Shown: piece by piece, positions 52,536 to 62,390 of the stretch | How positions within the stretch are numbered: position 1 is the stretch's first letter | Layout: every line of letters starts with the position of its first letter | Origin: Zoogloeaceae bacterium G21618-S1 | Lineage (GTDB): Bacteria > Pseudomonadota > Gammaproteobacteria > Burkholderiales > Rhodocyclaceae | NCBI GenBank assembly: GCA_027214125.1 | Contig: JAPWHF010000013.1 | Span: 1-64,000, forward strand | Direction: 5' to 3' | Length of the DNA: 64,000 nt | Notes under the pieces: model-generated | What the model was told of the DNA's origin: nothing | What the model saw: only the letters and a program-made list of their open reading frames with translations | Database searches by the model: none | Translations under genes and position numbers: made by a program

Positions 52536-54188
52536 ATGGAGCACGCCCCGACAGGCCACGCCGCGGACGACGCCCCCGGCCCCGCCAACTACGTTCCGCT
52601 CAGCCCGGTCAGCCTGCTGCACCGCGCCGCCGACATCTACCCGAGCAAGATCGCCGTCATCGATGGCGAGCGCCGCTTCAGCTACACCGAGTTTCGCGCG
52701 CGCTGCTGCCGGCTCGCCTCGGCGCTGGTGGCGCGCGGTATCGGCCGGGGCGACACCGTCGCCGTGCTCGCGCCCAACACCTCGGCCATGCTCGAAGCCC
52801 ACTTTGGTGTGCTGATGGCCGGCGCCGTGCTCAACGCCATCAACATCCGCCTCGACGCACCAACCATCGCCTACTGCCTGCGTCACGGCAAGGCCCGCAT
52901 TCTGCTGGCCGACACCGAATTCGCAGCGCTGACCCGCGCCGCACTGGCACAACTCGACGCACCGCCGCCAGTGGTCGACATCCACGCCGAGGGCTTCGAT
53001 GCGCACATCAGCGACACCACTTACGAAGCCTTGCTGTCAGGCGCAGACCCGGCCTTTCGCGGCCCCGGCGCGCAGGACGAGTGGCAAACCGTCTCGCTGC
53101 TCTACACCTCCGGCACCACAGGCAACCCGAAAGGCGTGCTCTACCATTCGCGCGGCGCCTATCTCAATGCGCTGTCCAACGCGCTGATCACCGGCCTCAC
53201 GCCCGAGTGCGTGTACTTGTGGACGCTGCCGATGTTCCACTGCAACGGCTGGACCTACCCCTGGGCCGTCACCGCCGTCGGCGGCACGCATGTGTGTTTG
53301 CGCAAGATCGACGCCGGCGCCATTTTTGAGCTCATTGAGCGCGAACGCGTGACCCACCTGCATGGCGCGCCAGTGGTGCTCAACCTGCTCATCCACGCGC
53401 CCGCCGAACAAAAGCGGCCCATCACGCACCGGGTCGACATCGGCGTCGGCGGCGCCCCGCCGCCCTCCCGCGTCATCGCCGACATGGAACGCCTTGGCGT
53501 TCACGTCACGCATCTGTATGGCACCACCGAAACCTACGGTCCCTCGGCCATCTGCGCCTGGCAAACCGACTGGCACACCCAGCCCGCCGACGCCCAGGCC
53601 AGGCTGCGCGCACGCCAGGGCGTACGCATGCTCGCTCAGGAAGATATCCAGGTGGTCGATACGCTCAGCGGGCAACCCGTCCCCGCCGACGGCGAAACCC
53701 TCGGCGAAGTCCTGCTGCGCGGCAACGCCGTGATGAAAGGCTATCTCGACAACCGCGACGCCACGGCCACCGCGCTGGCCGACGGCTTCTATCACACCGG
53801 CGATCTGGCCGTGCGCCATGCCGATGGCTACTTCGAGATCCGCGATCGCGCCAAGGACATCATCATCTCCGGCGGCGAAAACATCGCCTCCATCGAGGTC
53901 GAAGAAGCCCTCTACCAGCACCCTGACATTCTCGAGGCCGCCGTGGTCGCTGCACCCGATGCGCGCTGGGGCGAGGTGCCTTGCGCCTTTATCACCCTGC
54001 GCGAGGGCGCCACACTCAGCCCCGAGGCGATCCAGCAGTTCTGTCGCGAGCGGCTGGCGCACTTCAAATCCCCGCGCCACATCCTCTTCGGCCCGTTGAC
54101 CAAGACCGCCACCGGCAAGGTGCAGAAGTTCGCCCTGCGCGCCCAGGCCCGCGCCCATGTCGACGCCACCACGGGGGTGCCGTCATGA
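52536..54188 (+). CDS. AMP-dependent acyl-CoA synthetase, paralogue
   Basis: A 550-residue adenylate-forming ligase with SLLYTSGTTGNPKGV, YGTTETYGP, GFYHTGDLAVRHADGYFEIRDRAKDIIISGGENIAS and the catalytic Lys in TKTATGKVQKF. It is a clear paralogue of the ligase at 34782-36431: both open on NYVPLSP and share GRGDTVAV and AHFG blocks. It heads an operon with malonyl-CoA decarboxylase, so its substrate may be malonate or a dicarboxylic acid, although the sequence class is medium-chain. AAAGGAGA lies 6 nt before the ATG. Confidence 0.9.
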   Translation: MEHAPTGHAADDAPGPANYVPLSPVSLLHRAADIYPSKIAVIDGERRFSYTEFRARCCRLASALVARGIGRGDTVAVLAPNTSAMLEAHFGVLMAGAVLNAINIRLDAPTIAYCLRHGKARILLADTEFAALTRAALAQLDAPPPVVDIHAEGFDAHISDTTYEALLSGADPAFRGPGAQDEWQTVSLLYTSGTTGNPKGVLYHSRGAYLNALSNALITGLTPECVYLWTLPMFHCNGWTYPWAVTAVGGTHVCLRKIDAGAIFELIERERVTHLHGAPVVLNLLIHAPAEQKRPITHRVDIGVGGAPPPSRVIADMERLGVHVTHLYGTTETYGPSAICAWQTDWHTQPADAQARLRARQGVRMLAQEDIQVVDTLSGQPVPADGETLGEVLLRGNAVMKGYLDNRDATATALADGFYHTGDLAVRHADGYFEIRDRAKDIIISGGENIASIEVEEALYQHPDILEAAVVAAPDARWGEVPCAFITLREGATLSPEAIQQFCRERLAHFKSPRHILFGPLTKTATGKVQKFALRAQARAHVDATTGVPS

Positions 54189-55612
54189 GCGCCACACTTC
54201 CCGCCTCGCCAACCCGGCGCGACGCCTCGGCACTGCCGTTCTGGCGGCGCATGCTGGCGCACGCCAGCTTCCCGCGAAAAGCCGGCCACAAAGCGCCCAC
54301 CGAACGCGACTGGAAAGCCATCGAGCATCTGCTCGCCGACGCCGCACGCGGGGGCGATGGTGAAGCGGTGGCCCGCGATCGCATGCTGCGGTTGCTCGAT
54401 TTCCATGCCCTCGCCGACGACGCCGGCAAGCGGCGCCTGTTCAAGCACCTGAACGACGCCTACTCGCCCGACGCCACGCGCGTCGGCCAGGCCATCGAGC
54501 GCTACCTGAGCGCCACCGACACCCACGCCCGCAGCCTTGCCGAGACCGATCTGCGCGATGCGCTCGACACGCCGCGCATCCAGATCCTGTCGCAGTGCAA
54601 TCTCTTGCCCGACGGCGTGCACGCGCTGGTGCGGCTGCGCGCCGATTTGATCCGGCTCGATCCGCGCGGTGAGCATTTCGCCGCCCTCGAGCGCGATCTG
54701 GTGCGGCTCTTTCATGACTGGTTTGATGTCGGCTTTCTGGCGCTCAAGCGCATCGGCTGGGGCTCGCCCGCCGCCTTGCTCGAAAAGCTGATCCAGTACG
54801 AAGCCGTGCACGAGATCAAATCGTGGACCGACCTGCGCAACCGGCTCGACTCCGACCGCCGGTGCTACGCGTTTTTTCATCCGCGCATGGAAAACGAGCC
54901 GCTGATCTTCGTTGAGGTCGCGCTGTTGGAAAACATCGCCGACAGCGTGCAGGCCCTGCTCGACGAATCACAGCCCACGCTCGACCCGACCACCGCCACG
55001 GTCGCCGTGTTCTACTCCATCTCCAACGCCCAGGCCGGCCTCAAGGGCGTCAGCCTCGGCGAGTTCCTGATCAAGCGCGTGGTCGAGCAGCTCATGAGCG
55101 AGTACCCACGCCTGCGCACCTTCGTCACGCTCTCGCCAGTGCCCGGCTTCACCCGTGCGCTGGCCCGGACGCTCGACACCGAAGACGGCGTCGCGCGCAT
55201 CCCCGCCAAACTCGCCCCCCTGGTGCAAGGCGCCACCGACGGCCAGGGGCGCATCGACGCCGCCATCGCTGCCGCTCAGAGCACGCCGAATGCGGCCGTC
55301 AAGCAGGAACTCCAGCGCTGGCTCACCGGCGAATGCGCCCGCTACCTGCTCACCGACAAGCGCGGCAAGCACCCGCTCGACCCGGTCGCCCGCTTCCATT
55401 TCGCCAATGGCGCCAGCCTCGCCAAAATCCACTGGATGGCCGACACCTCCGCGCGCGGCCTGCGTCAGTCCGCCGGGCTGATGGTCAATTACCTCTACCG
55501 CCTCGACGAGATCGACACCAACCACGACGCCTATGCCCGCGACGGCGCACTGGCCGCCTCGGCCGAGGTCAAGCGCCAGCTCGGCCGAAAAAATGGCGCC
55601 GCCAAACGCTGA
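54185..55612 (+). CDS. Malonyl-CoA decarboxylase
   Basis: A 475-residue protein of the MCD family. The diagnostic blocks are AVHEIKSWTDLRNRLDSDRRCYAFFHPRMENEPLIFVEVAL at about 215-255, VAVFYSISNAQAGLKGVSLGEFLIK at about 280, and FHFANGASLAKIHWMADTSARGLRQSAGLMVNYLY near the C-terminus. The catalytic Ser and His lie in these regions. It converts malonyl-CoA to acetyl-CoA and CO2. It overlaps the ligase stop by ATGA. Confidence 0.93.
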   Translation: MSATLPASPTRRDASALPFWRRMLAHASFPRKAGHKAPTERDWKAIEHLLADAARGGDGEAVARDRMLRLLDFHALADDAGKRRLFKHLNDAYSPDATRVGQAIERYLSATDTHARSLAETDLRDALDTPRIQILSQCNLLPDGVHALVRLRADLIRLDPRGEHFAALERDLVRLFHDWFDVGFLALKRIGWGSPAALLEKLIQYEAVHEIKSWTDLRNRLDSDRRCYAFFHPRMENEPLIFVEVALLENIADSVQALLDESQPTLDPTTATVAVFYSISNAQAGLKGVSLGEFLIKRVVEQLMSEYPRLRTFVTLSPVPGFTRALARTLDTEDGVARIPAKLAPLVQGATDGQGRIDAAIAAAQSTPNAAVKQELQRWLTGECARYLLTDKRGKHPLDPVARFHFANGASLAKIHWMADTSARGLRQSAGLMVNYLYRLDEIDTNHDAYARDGALAASAEVKRQLGRKNGAAKR

Positions 55613-55643
55613 CCCAGACACCCTCAACCCCAAAGAGATACAC

Positions 55644-56186
55644 ATGAAAATAGAACGCGAAAACGCCACCCTGCTCGTCGTCGACATGCAGGACAAAGTC
55701 CTCAATCTGGTCCCCGACCACGAACACATCCTCACGCAGTGCGGCTGGCTCACCGAGCTAGCGCGCGACATGGGCGTGCCGGTGCTCGCCTCCGAACACT
55801 ACGCCCGCGGCCTCGGCCCGGTGACCGAATCCCTGCTGGCGCTCATCGGCGACACCAACGTAGTCTCGAAATCGCATTTCTCCTGCATCGAAGACGGCTG
55901 TCTGGCCGAGCGGCCGGAACTTAAGCGACAGCAATGGATCCTCTGCGGCATCGAAGCCCACGCCTGCGTGATGCTCACCGCGCTCGATTTACGCGCCGCG
56001 GGCAAAGAGGTGTTCGTCGTCACCGACGCCATCGCCTCGCGCGGCGCCGAAGACAAGCAGCGCGCCATCGAGCGCATGGCCGCCGCCGGCATCGTGCCGG
56101 TCACCCGCGAGATGGTCTTGTTCGAATTGCTGCGCAAGGCCGGCACGCCGGAGTTCAAGGAAATGAGCAAAAAATACCTGCAGTGA
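55644..56186 (+). CDS. Isochorismatase-like cysteine hydrolase
   Basis: A 180-residue hydrolase with the family triad visible: Asp14 (LLVVDMQDK), Lys in VVSKSHFSC and Cys in CGIEAHACVMLTALDL. Members cleave amides or C-O bonds in small molecules; the substrate is unknown here. It follows the malonyl-CoA decarboxylase after 31 nt, with an AAAGAG site. The context suggests release of a malonate- or semialdehyde-related product. Confidence 0.9.
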   Translation: MKIERENATLLVVDMQDKVLNLVPDHEHILTQCGWLTELARDMGVPVLASEHYARGLGPVTESLLALIGDTNVVSKSHFSCIEDGCLAERPELKRQQWILCGIEAHACVMLTALDLRAAGKEVFVVTDAIASRGAEDKQRAIERMAAAGIVPVTREMVLFELLRKAGTPEFKEMSKKYLQ

Positions 56187-56246
56187 GTGCCACCGCGACA
56201 GCGCTCAGGTAGGCTTTTGGCCACACGAAAAACAGAGGAAACACGG

Positions 56247-57674
56247 ATGTACATCAACGGACAGTGGGTAGCGGCGGCCAGCGGCCAGTGTTTTGACGTG
56301 TTCAACCCCGCCACCGGCGAAACCATCGGCAGCATGCCCGACGGCGATGCGCGCGACGCCACCGCCGCCATCGAAGCGGCCGCGGCCGCCCTGCCCGCCT
56401 GGGCCGACACCACCGCCTACGCCCGCTCGGCCATCCTGCACAAAGCCTGGCAACTGATGCTGGCGCGCAAGGAGGCGCTGGCCGAGTTAATGACCGCCGA
56501 GCAGGGCAAACCGCTCAAGGCCGCGCGCAATGAGGTGCAGTACGCCGCCGACTTCTTGCAGTGGTTTGCCGAAGAGGCCAAGCGCATCTACGGCGAGACC
56601 ATCCCCTCGGCGCGGGCCGACCAGCGCTTCATCGTCGCCCACCAGCCGGTCGGCGTGGTCGCTGCGGTCACGCCATGGAATTATCCGGTGTCGATGATCA
56701 CCCGCAAGCTGGCCCCGGCGCTGGCGGCCGGCTGCACCGTGGTGCTCAAGCCGGCCGAAGCCACGCCGCTGTGCGCCAAAGCCGTGTTCGAGATCCTGCA
56801 CGAAGCCGGCCTGCCCGCCGGCGTGGCCAACCTGGTCAGCGCGGCCGATCCGCGCCCCATCGGCGAGGTCTTCACCACCCATCCGGCAGTGCGCAAACTC
56901 ACCTTCACCGGCTCCACCGCCGTTGGCAAACAGCTGGCGCGCGAAGCGGCCGGCGGCATGAAGCGCATCTCGATGGAGCTCGGCGGCCATGCGCCCTTCA
57001 TCGTGTTTGACGATGTCGATGCCAGCCACGCGGCCAAGGGCGCGGCGCTGGTCAAGTTTCTCAACACCGGTCAGGCCTGCATCTCGCCCAATCGCTTTCT
57101 GGTGCACGAGCGTGGGGCCGACGCCTTCGTCGACACCCTGGCCAAGCGTATTCAAGCCATGAAAGCCGGCAACGGCATGGACCCAGCCACGTCGATTGGC
57201 CCGCTGATCAACGAAGCAGCCATTGCCAAGATCGAAGCGCAGGTGGGCGACGCACTCGCCAAGGGCGCCAAGCTGATTTGCGGCGGTGAGCGCCTGCGCG
57301 CCGACGGCCTGGACCGTGGCTGTTTCTACGCCCCCACCCTGCTCGATCATGTCACGCCCGAGATGCGCATCTATCGCGAGGAGACCTTCGGCCCGGTGGC
57401 GCCGGTGGTGCGCTTCAGCGACGCCAACGATGTGCTCGCCATGGCCAACGACACCACGTACGGTCTGGCCGCCTATGTGTACACCCGCGACATCGGCCGT
57501 GCACTGCGCATGTTCGAAGGCCTGCACTTCGGCATCATCGGCATCAATGACATCAACCCCACCTCGGCCGCCGCGCCCTTTGGCGGCATGAAGGAAAGCG
57601 GCCTCGGCCGCGAAGGTGCGCGCGAAGGCATCATGGAGTATCTGGAAACCAAGCTGGGCGGATTCGCGATCTGA
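56247..57674 (+). CDS. NAD(P)-dependent semialdehyde dehydrogenase (GabD-like)
   Basis: A 475-residue aldehyde dehydrogenase with AVTPWNYPVSMITRKLAPALAAGC, LTFTGSTAVGKQL, the general-base Glu in MELGGHAPFIVFDD and the nucleophile Cys in NTGQACISPNRF. The closest class is succinate-semialdehyde dehydrogenase. In this operon it could act on a semialdehyde feeding into malonate or succinate. ATG 56247 has AGAGGAAA about 9 nt upstream, and upstream residues do not match the family. Confidence 0.92.
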   Translation: MYINGQWVAAASGQCFDVFNPATGETIGSMPDGDARDATAAIEAAAAALPAWADTTAYARSAILHKAWQLMLARKEALAELMTAEQGKPLKAARNEVQYAADFLQWFAEEAKRIYGETIPSARADQRFIVAHQPVGVVAAVTPWNYPVSMITRKLAPALAAGCTVVLKPAEATPLCAKAVFEILHEAGLPAGVANLVSAADPRPIGEVFTTHPAVRKLTFTGSTAVGKQLAREAAGGMKRISMELGGHAPFIVFDDVDASHAAKGAALVKFLNTGQACISPNRFLVHERGADAFVDTLAKRIQAMKAGNGMDPATSIGPLINEAAIAKIEAQVGDALAKGAKLICGGERLRADGLDRGCFYAPTLLDHVTPEMRIYREETFGPVAPVVRFSDANDVLAMANDTTYGLAAYVYTRDIGRALRMFEGLHFGIIGINDINPTSAAAPFGGMKESGLGREGAREGIMEYLETKLGGFAI

Positions 57675-57695
57675 CTCCGCCGGGGTGACGGCGCC

Positions 57696-60600
57696 TCAGT
57701 CGGTCCGGCACCCCGCCTCGGCGTCCGGCTCAAGATAGGGCAAGAGCGCCGGCCCCATCGACTTGAGAATCTGCACCGGCAGCGCCGAGGTAAATCGATA
57801 GCCCGCCGCGTTCGGGCCAAGCACGTAGGCGGTGAGCGTGCCGTAGTGACGCGGGCCGAGATAGAACACGAAGGTCGCCGTGCGGTTGAGCGACGGACCG
57901 GTACGGTCCCCCGCGAGCACGATGCGGTTATCGCCCGTGCCAGTCTTGCCACCGAGGGTCAGCACCGTGCCGTCGGCCAGGGTGAAAGCCCCGGCGAGCC
58001 GTCGCGCCGTGCCGCCTTCGACCACTTCCGACAAGGCCTGCCGCAAGGCCGTTGCCACTTCCGGCGCCATCACACGCTCACCTTCCGCACGCCGACGCGT
58101 GAATTGCGTTTCGTACGGCGTGTCGGCCGCAAACCGGAATCCCTCGATACGCGCCGTCGGCAAACGCACGCCATCATTGATGATGATGCCCATCAACTCG
58201 GCCAATGCGGCCGGGCGGTCGCCCGAGCTGCCCAGTGCGGTCGCCAGCGAGGGCACCAGATGCTCGAAGGGATAGCCCATGCGCGCCCAGCGCCGGTGGA
58301 TATCGAGAAAGGCCTCGACTTCCAGCATGGTGTCGATGCGCACATCCTGCGCCCGTTTGAATCGCGTACGGAACAACCAGCGATACACCGCCTGGCGCTC
58401 ATCTTCACTCGCCTCCAGGGCTGCGCCCAGCGTGGCGTCCGGGTGCCCCGTACGATACGCCACCAGCCAGAGCTCCAGCGGATGGAGGCGTGCCACATAA
58501 CCGCGATCGGGCAAGTCGAAAGCCTCCGGCGCATGGCGAGCGTAGAGCTGCGCAATCTGCCCCTCTGACATCTTTGCATCGCCCAGCCGCTCGCCAAGGA
58601 AACGGGCGAGTTCTGCCGGTGGCGCCGCCGGATCGAGATAGCGAAATACGGTGCTGAGCCGATCCGCGCTGGGGCGCAGACCGTCAAGCAATTGTGCACG
58701 CATGGCCTCCGGCGTGAGGCCCTGGTATTTGCGCCAGAACCGCCGCAAGAACGTTTGCCCTTCGCGGTCGGCAAAGCGCGCCAGATACTCTGCACGGCGC
58801 GGGTCTTCGCTGTCTTCGAGCAGCTTCGCAGTACTGCCCGGCACCTGATACATCGAGTAGCGCACGACCTCGCGCATCAGCCGCACGAAGGGCAGATTGA
58901 TCGACGCCTGCAAGGCCTCACGCACGGTCGGCGAGCGATTGTCATCCTTGTGATTGAAGTTGCCAAACGTATGCAAACCGCCGCCGGTAAAGAAGCTTTC
59001 ATCCGGGCTGGCCGAAAAGCGGCGCTCCAGCGCGGCTTCAAGCATCGCCGGCAGCGCGCGGTCATCGGCCGCCATCAGATAGTCGACGGCCCAGCGACTG
59101 AGCCTGTCGCGCCGCGCCAGTTCGACTTCGCGCAAGGCATTCTTGTCCAGCGTGGCATAGCGCTCGTGCAACTCGGCGACGATCTCGAGATAGGTGGTCA
59201 GCACCCGTAACTTGGCGGTCGAGCCGAGCTCAAGCTTGCTGCCCTCATTGATGTCGAGCGGCTTGTCGGTCGTGTCGGTCTGCACGCGCACCCGGTTGCC
59301 ACCGGCGGAACGCTCAACCAGATTGAAGCTGTAGCGCACCGCCCCCAAAGAGGTTGGGCCCAGCATGCGTTCGCCGATCAAGCCCTGCCCGGCGGCAAAC
59401 TCGGGCTCGCTGAGGCGAGCGAGATAGTCGCTCACCGCGTACTGCAGATCCCGATTCAGGGTAGACGACACATCCACATCAATGCGATCGAGTCCATACA
59501 GCGACGTGCCCAGCAGCCCGGCAACGCGCGCGCGCACCGCGCCGGCGCCTTTTCCGGTCACCGTCGGGTGGCGTGCCGGGTCGTTGATCTGATCACGAAA
59601 GGCCAGGGTCTGCGCCCGCGCCGCTTCGCTCAAACGCGGCGAAATGACGCCCGCCTCGGCAAGCAACCGCAGGTAGCTCCCCGTCAGTTGCACCAGATCG
59701 TCGCGGCCGCGCGCCAGGTAATAAGAGGGCCGGCGGTGCGCAATCATCAGTGCCACCACCTGGCGCATGGCCAGGCCCTGGGCCGCGAGCGTCTCACCGT
59801 CACCGTCGGCGCGCGACAGCAAATCATTCACCTGCGAAAAATCGGCACCGAACCACACCCACAGACCATCGCCCAGACCGTTGACCTCGCCATACCCTGA
59901 TGCCGCCGACAGGGGCACCGTGTTGAGGTAGCCAAGCACCAGGTGCTGACGCGCCGGCAAGGTATTTTCACCCGCCTGATACGCGCGCACGCTGGCCGAC
60001 ACCATCTGCCGTAACTTCTCACGCGCATTGTGCGTAATGCCATCAGGCGAGTGGCGGTATTTCTCGATCTGCGTTGCCAGCGTGCTGCCGCCGGGCGCAT
60101 CCAGATCGGCATCGACCATTCGCCCCAGCTGGCCAATGGCGGCCCGACCGAAACGCACCCAGTCAACCGCCGGATTCAGCTTCGGACGCTCAGGGTCGAG
60201 CAGATCGCGATTTTCGATGAACAACAAAGACCCGGCGACCCGTGTGGGCACCGCCTCAAAGACCGGATACGCATGAAAGGGGTAGCGAAAACGGTAGAGC
60301 GACGTGTCCCGGCAGTCGGTCAGCGCAAAGCCTGCCTGGCTTTTTTCTCGATACGGTGCGAAATAGCCACGCTGGGTGTAGTCCATCAGCGCATCAGAAA
60401 AGCGCGTTTGAGCACTCAGCGCAAAGCCACGCGCCTGCAAACGCTCGGCGATCCGCGGAAGCTCGGTGTAACCCATGCGCTGGTCAAAGGGACCATGCAA
60501 CGGATAAACGACGGCCTTGCTCGGCCCGGCCGAGATCTCGAACTTGAGCTTGTCGGCGTAAGTCGATATTTCACGCGCCTGCAAACGCGAATAATTCAAT

Positions 60601-60716
60601 TCGTAGGAGATCAACAAGCCGCCAGCGACGAGGCTCACCAATACGACGATAAATACTGCAATACCGACCAGACGAAAGAAAGTCAGCCGCTGAGCGGATT
60701 TGATACGACGAGCCAC
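57696..60716 (-). CDS. Large GT51-transpeptidase (PBP1-like) protein with divergent glycosyltransferase motifs
   Basis: A 1006-residue protein anchored by an N-terminal helix (about 15-40). The glycosyltransferase-51 part (about 150-290) keeps GGSTLATQIEKY, but motif 1 reads IENRDLLDP instead of EDRxFxxHxG. The RKxxE motif reads EKLRQ, with Gln for the second catalytic Glu. The penicillin-binding part has GSTAK (SxxK), SIN (SxN) and GGKTGTG. The two parts are separated by a large extra segment. Peptide crosslinking is likely; glycan polymerisation is doubtful. GTG 60716 with GGGA 7 nt upstream is preferred; TTG 60722 is possible. Confidence 0.82.
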   Translation of the reverse strand: MARRIKSAQRLTFFRLVGIAVFIVVLVSLVAGGLLISYELNYSRLQAREISTYADKLKFEISAGPSKAVVYPLHGPFDQRMGYTELPRIAERLQARGFALSAQTRFSDALMDYTQRGYFAPYREKSQAGFALTDCRDTSLYRFRYPFHAYPVFEAVPTRVAGSLLFIENRDLLDPERPKLNPAVDWVRFGRAAIGQLGRMVDADLDAPGGSTLATQIEKYRHSPDGITHNAREKLRQMVSASVRAYQAGENTLPARQHLVLGYLNTVPLSAASGYGEVNGLGDGLWVWFGADFSQVNDLLSRADGDGETLAAQGLAMRQVVALMIAHRRPSYYLARGRDDLVQLTGSYLRLLAEAGVISPRLSEAARAQTLAFRDQINDPARHPTVTGKGAGAVRARVAGLLGTSLYGLDRIDVDVSSTLNRDLQYAVSDYLARLSEPEFAAGQGLIGERMLGPTSLGAVRYSFNLVERSAGGNRVRVQTDTTDKPLDINEGSKLELGSTAKLRVLTTYLEIVAELHERYATLDKNALREVELARRDRLSRWAVDYLMAADDRALPAMLEAALERRFSASPDESFFTGGGLHTFGNFNHKDDNRSPTVREALQASINLPFVRLMREVVRYSMYQVPGSTAKLLEDSEDPRRAEYLARFADREGQTFLRRFWRKYQGLTPEAMRAQLLDGLRPSADRLSTVFRYLDPAAPPAELARFLGERLGDAKMSEGQIAQLYARHAPEAFDLPDRGYVARLHPLELWLVAYRTGHPDATLGAALEASEDERQAVYRWLFRTRFKRAQDVRIDTMLEVEAFLDIHRRWARMGYPFEHLVPSLATALGSSGDRPAALAELMGIIINDGVRLPTARIEGFRFAADTPYETQFTRRRAEGERVMAPEVATALRQALSEVVEGGTARRLAGAFTLADGTVLTLGGKTGTGDNRIVLAGDRTGPSLNRTATFVFYLGPRHYGTLTAYVLGPNAAGYRFTSALPVQILKSMGPALLPYLEPDAEAGCRTD

Positions 60717-61056
60717 AAACAAGTCCCGGAGGTGATGGGTGACACCAATTATCCCGCATCCACCGCAAAAGCCATCGCACCCCGCACGCGATTGTCGTAT
60801 TTTTTACTCACCGATCAGCCCGTTCGCCGGGCGACCCGGCTTTCGGACGGCGCACAGAAGAGCCCCTGCGATCAGGCGGGCCAATCAGGTGGGAATGATG
60901 CTGATGAACGACGAAGGCGCTGCGCCACGTACGAACACGACGATCCATACGCCCAAGCGCGTGCCAGCGACATCCGCCAGACACGCATCAGCCGTGCCCG
61001 GCGACAACACCAAACGATCGCTCAAGGCAGGGCGCCGACAGCCCCGGCGTTTTCGT
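60717..61056. other. Intergenic region without a convincing gene
   Basis: About 340 bases between the PBP-like and DUF3422 genes, both on the minus strand. On the minus strand a GATAAT at 60753-60748 could serve as a -10 for the PBP-like gene. A perfect inverted repeat, GTTCAGG-ACA-CCTGAAC, overlaps the DUF3422 stop (61055-61071) without a T-run. Short open frames here show no family character. Confidence 0.5.
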
Positions 61057-62367
61057 TCAGGACACCTGAACAGCGGTATCGCCGTGCAGGCGGTGGTGTA
61101 GCCGACGCATGCCGAACCACGTCGCCCCAAGCACCAGCGGCAAGACCACCCCGACCACGCCGTCGACATTCACCCCGGCGCCCCAACCTTTGAGCGCTTT
61201 AAGCCCGTAGGCGACCAGGCCCACGCCGTAGTAGGACACTGCGACCACTGACAAACCCTCGACCGCCTGCTGAAGCCGCAACTGCATGGCTGCGCTGTGG
61301 CTCAGGCGTTCAAGCACACGCTGATTCTGGCCTTCCTGGGCGATACTGACACGGGTACGCAGCAAGTCATTGGAGCGGCTGACCTTGTTGGCCAAAGCTT
61401 CTTGCCGCGCAGCCACCGACAGGCACGTATCCATCGCCGGCGCCAGACGGCGCGCCATGAACTCACCCAGCGTCGGCACACCTTCGATACGTTTCTCGCG
61501 CAACTCACCAATGCGATCGCGCACGATACGGTAGTAGGCTTGCGCGGCGCTGAAACGATATCCACTGTCGAAAGACATCGAGCGAACCCGCGCCGCCAGA
61601 CGCGAAATATCCTGCAGCAACAAGGCCTCATCGGTGGTGTTCTCGGAAGTCTGCATCTGCAGACCCAGCCGGGTGACATCCGCTTCCACCGTGGTCAGCC
61701 GTGCGGCGTGGTCTCGTGCCAGCGGCAAGGCCAGCATCGCCATCAGGGTGTAGGTCTCGATCTCGCAAATGCGCTGCACAATGCGGCCCAGCTGCATTTC
61801 GCGCAAACCCGTGTCGCGCAGCAGAAAGCGGGAAAAGCCATCCGGACCGACCTGCATGTCGGTCCATAACTCACCCCCGGCGAGCACCCGACTGCCGACC
61901 AGCAGCGGCGCGGGAAAGAGCCGGCGCAAACGCGGATTGTCCAGCTCATAGGCCTCGCCCTGCTCGGCCAGGATGTGCGAGGCGACGATCACCTGCCCCG
62001 ACAGCGCCTCCAGCCAATCGCGCGGCACATGCCGCATCGGCGTTTCGGCAAACGCATCACCCGACACGCCCTGCTCGATAAAACTGAAGGTACAAAACTC
62101 GGTGTGGCGCTCCCACTTGAGCCGAAAGGCACCAAAATCGTGAAAGAAATGCTGTGCGCCCGGCTGCGGCCCGGCCACGCCGAAGCGCGCGCACAGGCTG
62201 AGCAAAACGCGCTCGTCAGGGGCGCCACCGTTTTCACCATGAATGGCCAAGTGCGAGACACAGGCCGGGGCGCTCAACCGAATGAACGGCCTGGCATGCA
62301 ACTCGGCCGCCAGGGTCAAACGCAAGGGATGATTCAGGCCGGCAGAGAGCACCGTCCGCTCGGGCAT
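61057..62367 (-). CDS. DUF3422 membrane protein
   Basis: A 436-residue protein of the DUF3422 family. It starts NHPLRLTLAAELHARPF, contains HTEFCTFSFIEQG and ends with two membrane helices (about 375-420: VVAVSYYGVGLVAYGLKAL and GVVLPLVLGATWFGMRRLHHRLH). A long helical segment (about 255-365) precedes them. The layout, a large cytoplasmic head with C-terminal membrane hairpin, recalls other putative membrane scaffolds. The function is unknown. I chose ATG 62367, close to the conserved start; no good ribosome site is visible, so it may be coupled to the small gene upstream. Confidence 0.85.
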   Translation of the reverse strand: MPERTVLSAGLNHPLRLTLAAELHARPFIRLSAPACVSHLAIHGENGGAPDERVLLSLCARFGVAGPQPGAQHFFHDFGAFRLKWERHTEFCTFSFIEQGVSGDAFAETPMRHVPRDWLEALSGQVIVASHILAEQGEAYELDNPRLRRLFPAPLLVGSRVLAGGELWTDMQVGPDGFSRFLLRDTGLREMQLGRIVQRICEIETYTLMAMLALPLARDHAARLTTVEADVTRLGLQMQTSENTTDEALLLQDISRLAARVRSMSFDSGYRFSAAQAYYRIVRDRIGELREKRIEGVPTLGEFMARRLAPAMDTCLSVAARQEALANKVSRSNDLLRTRVSIAQEGQNQRVLERLSHSAAMQLRLQQAVEGLSVVAVSYYGVGLVAYGLKALKGWGAGVNVDGVVGVVLPLVLGATWFGMRRLHHRLHGDTAVQVS

Positions 62368-62390
62368 ATTCAATACCAAGGCATTTCCGA

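Noticed and set aside
60739-61101. Plus-strand frame of 120 codons between the PBP-like and DUF3422 genes
   Set aside because: Pro/Arg/Thr-rich translation with no family likeness and overlap with the DUF3422 3' end.
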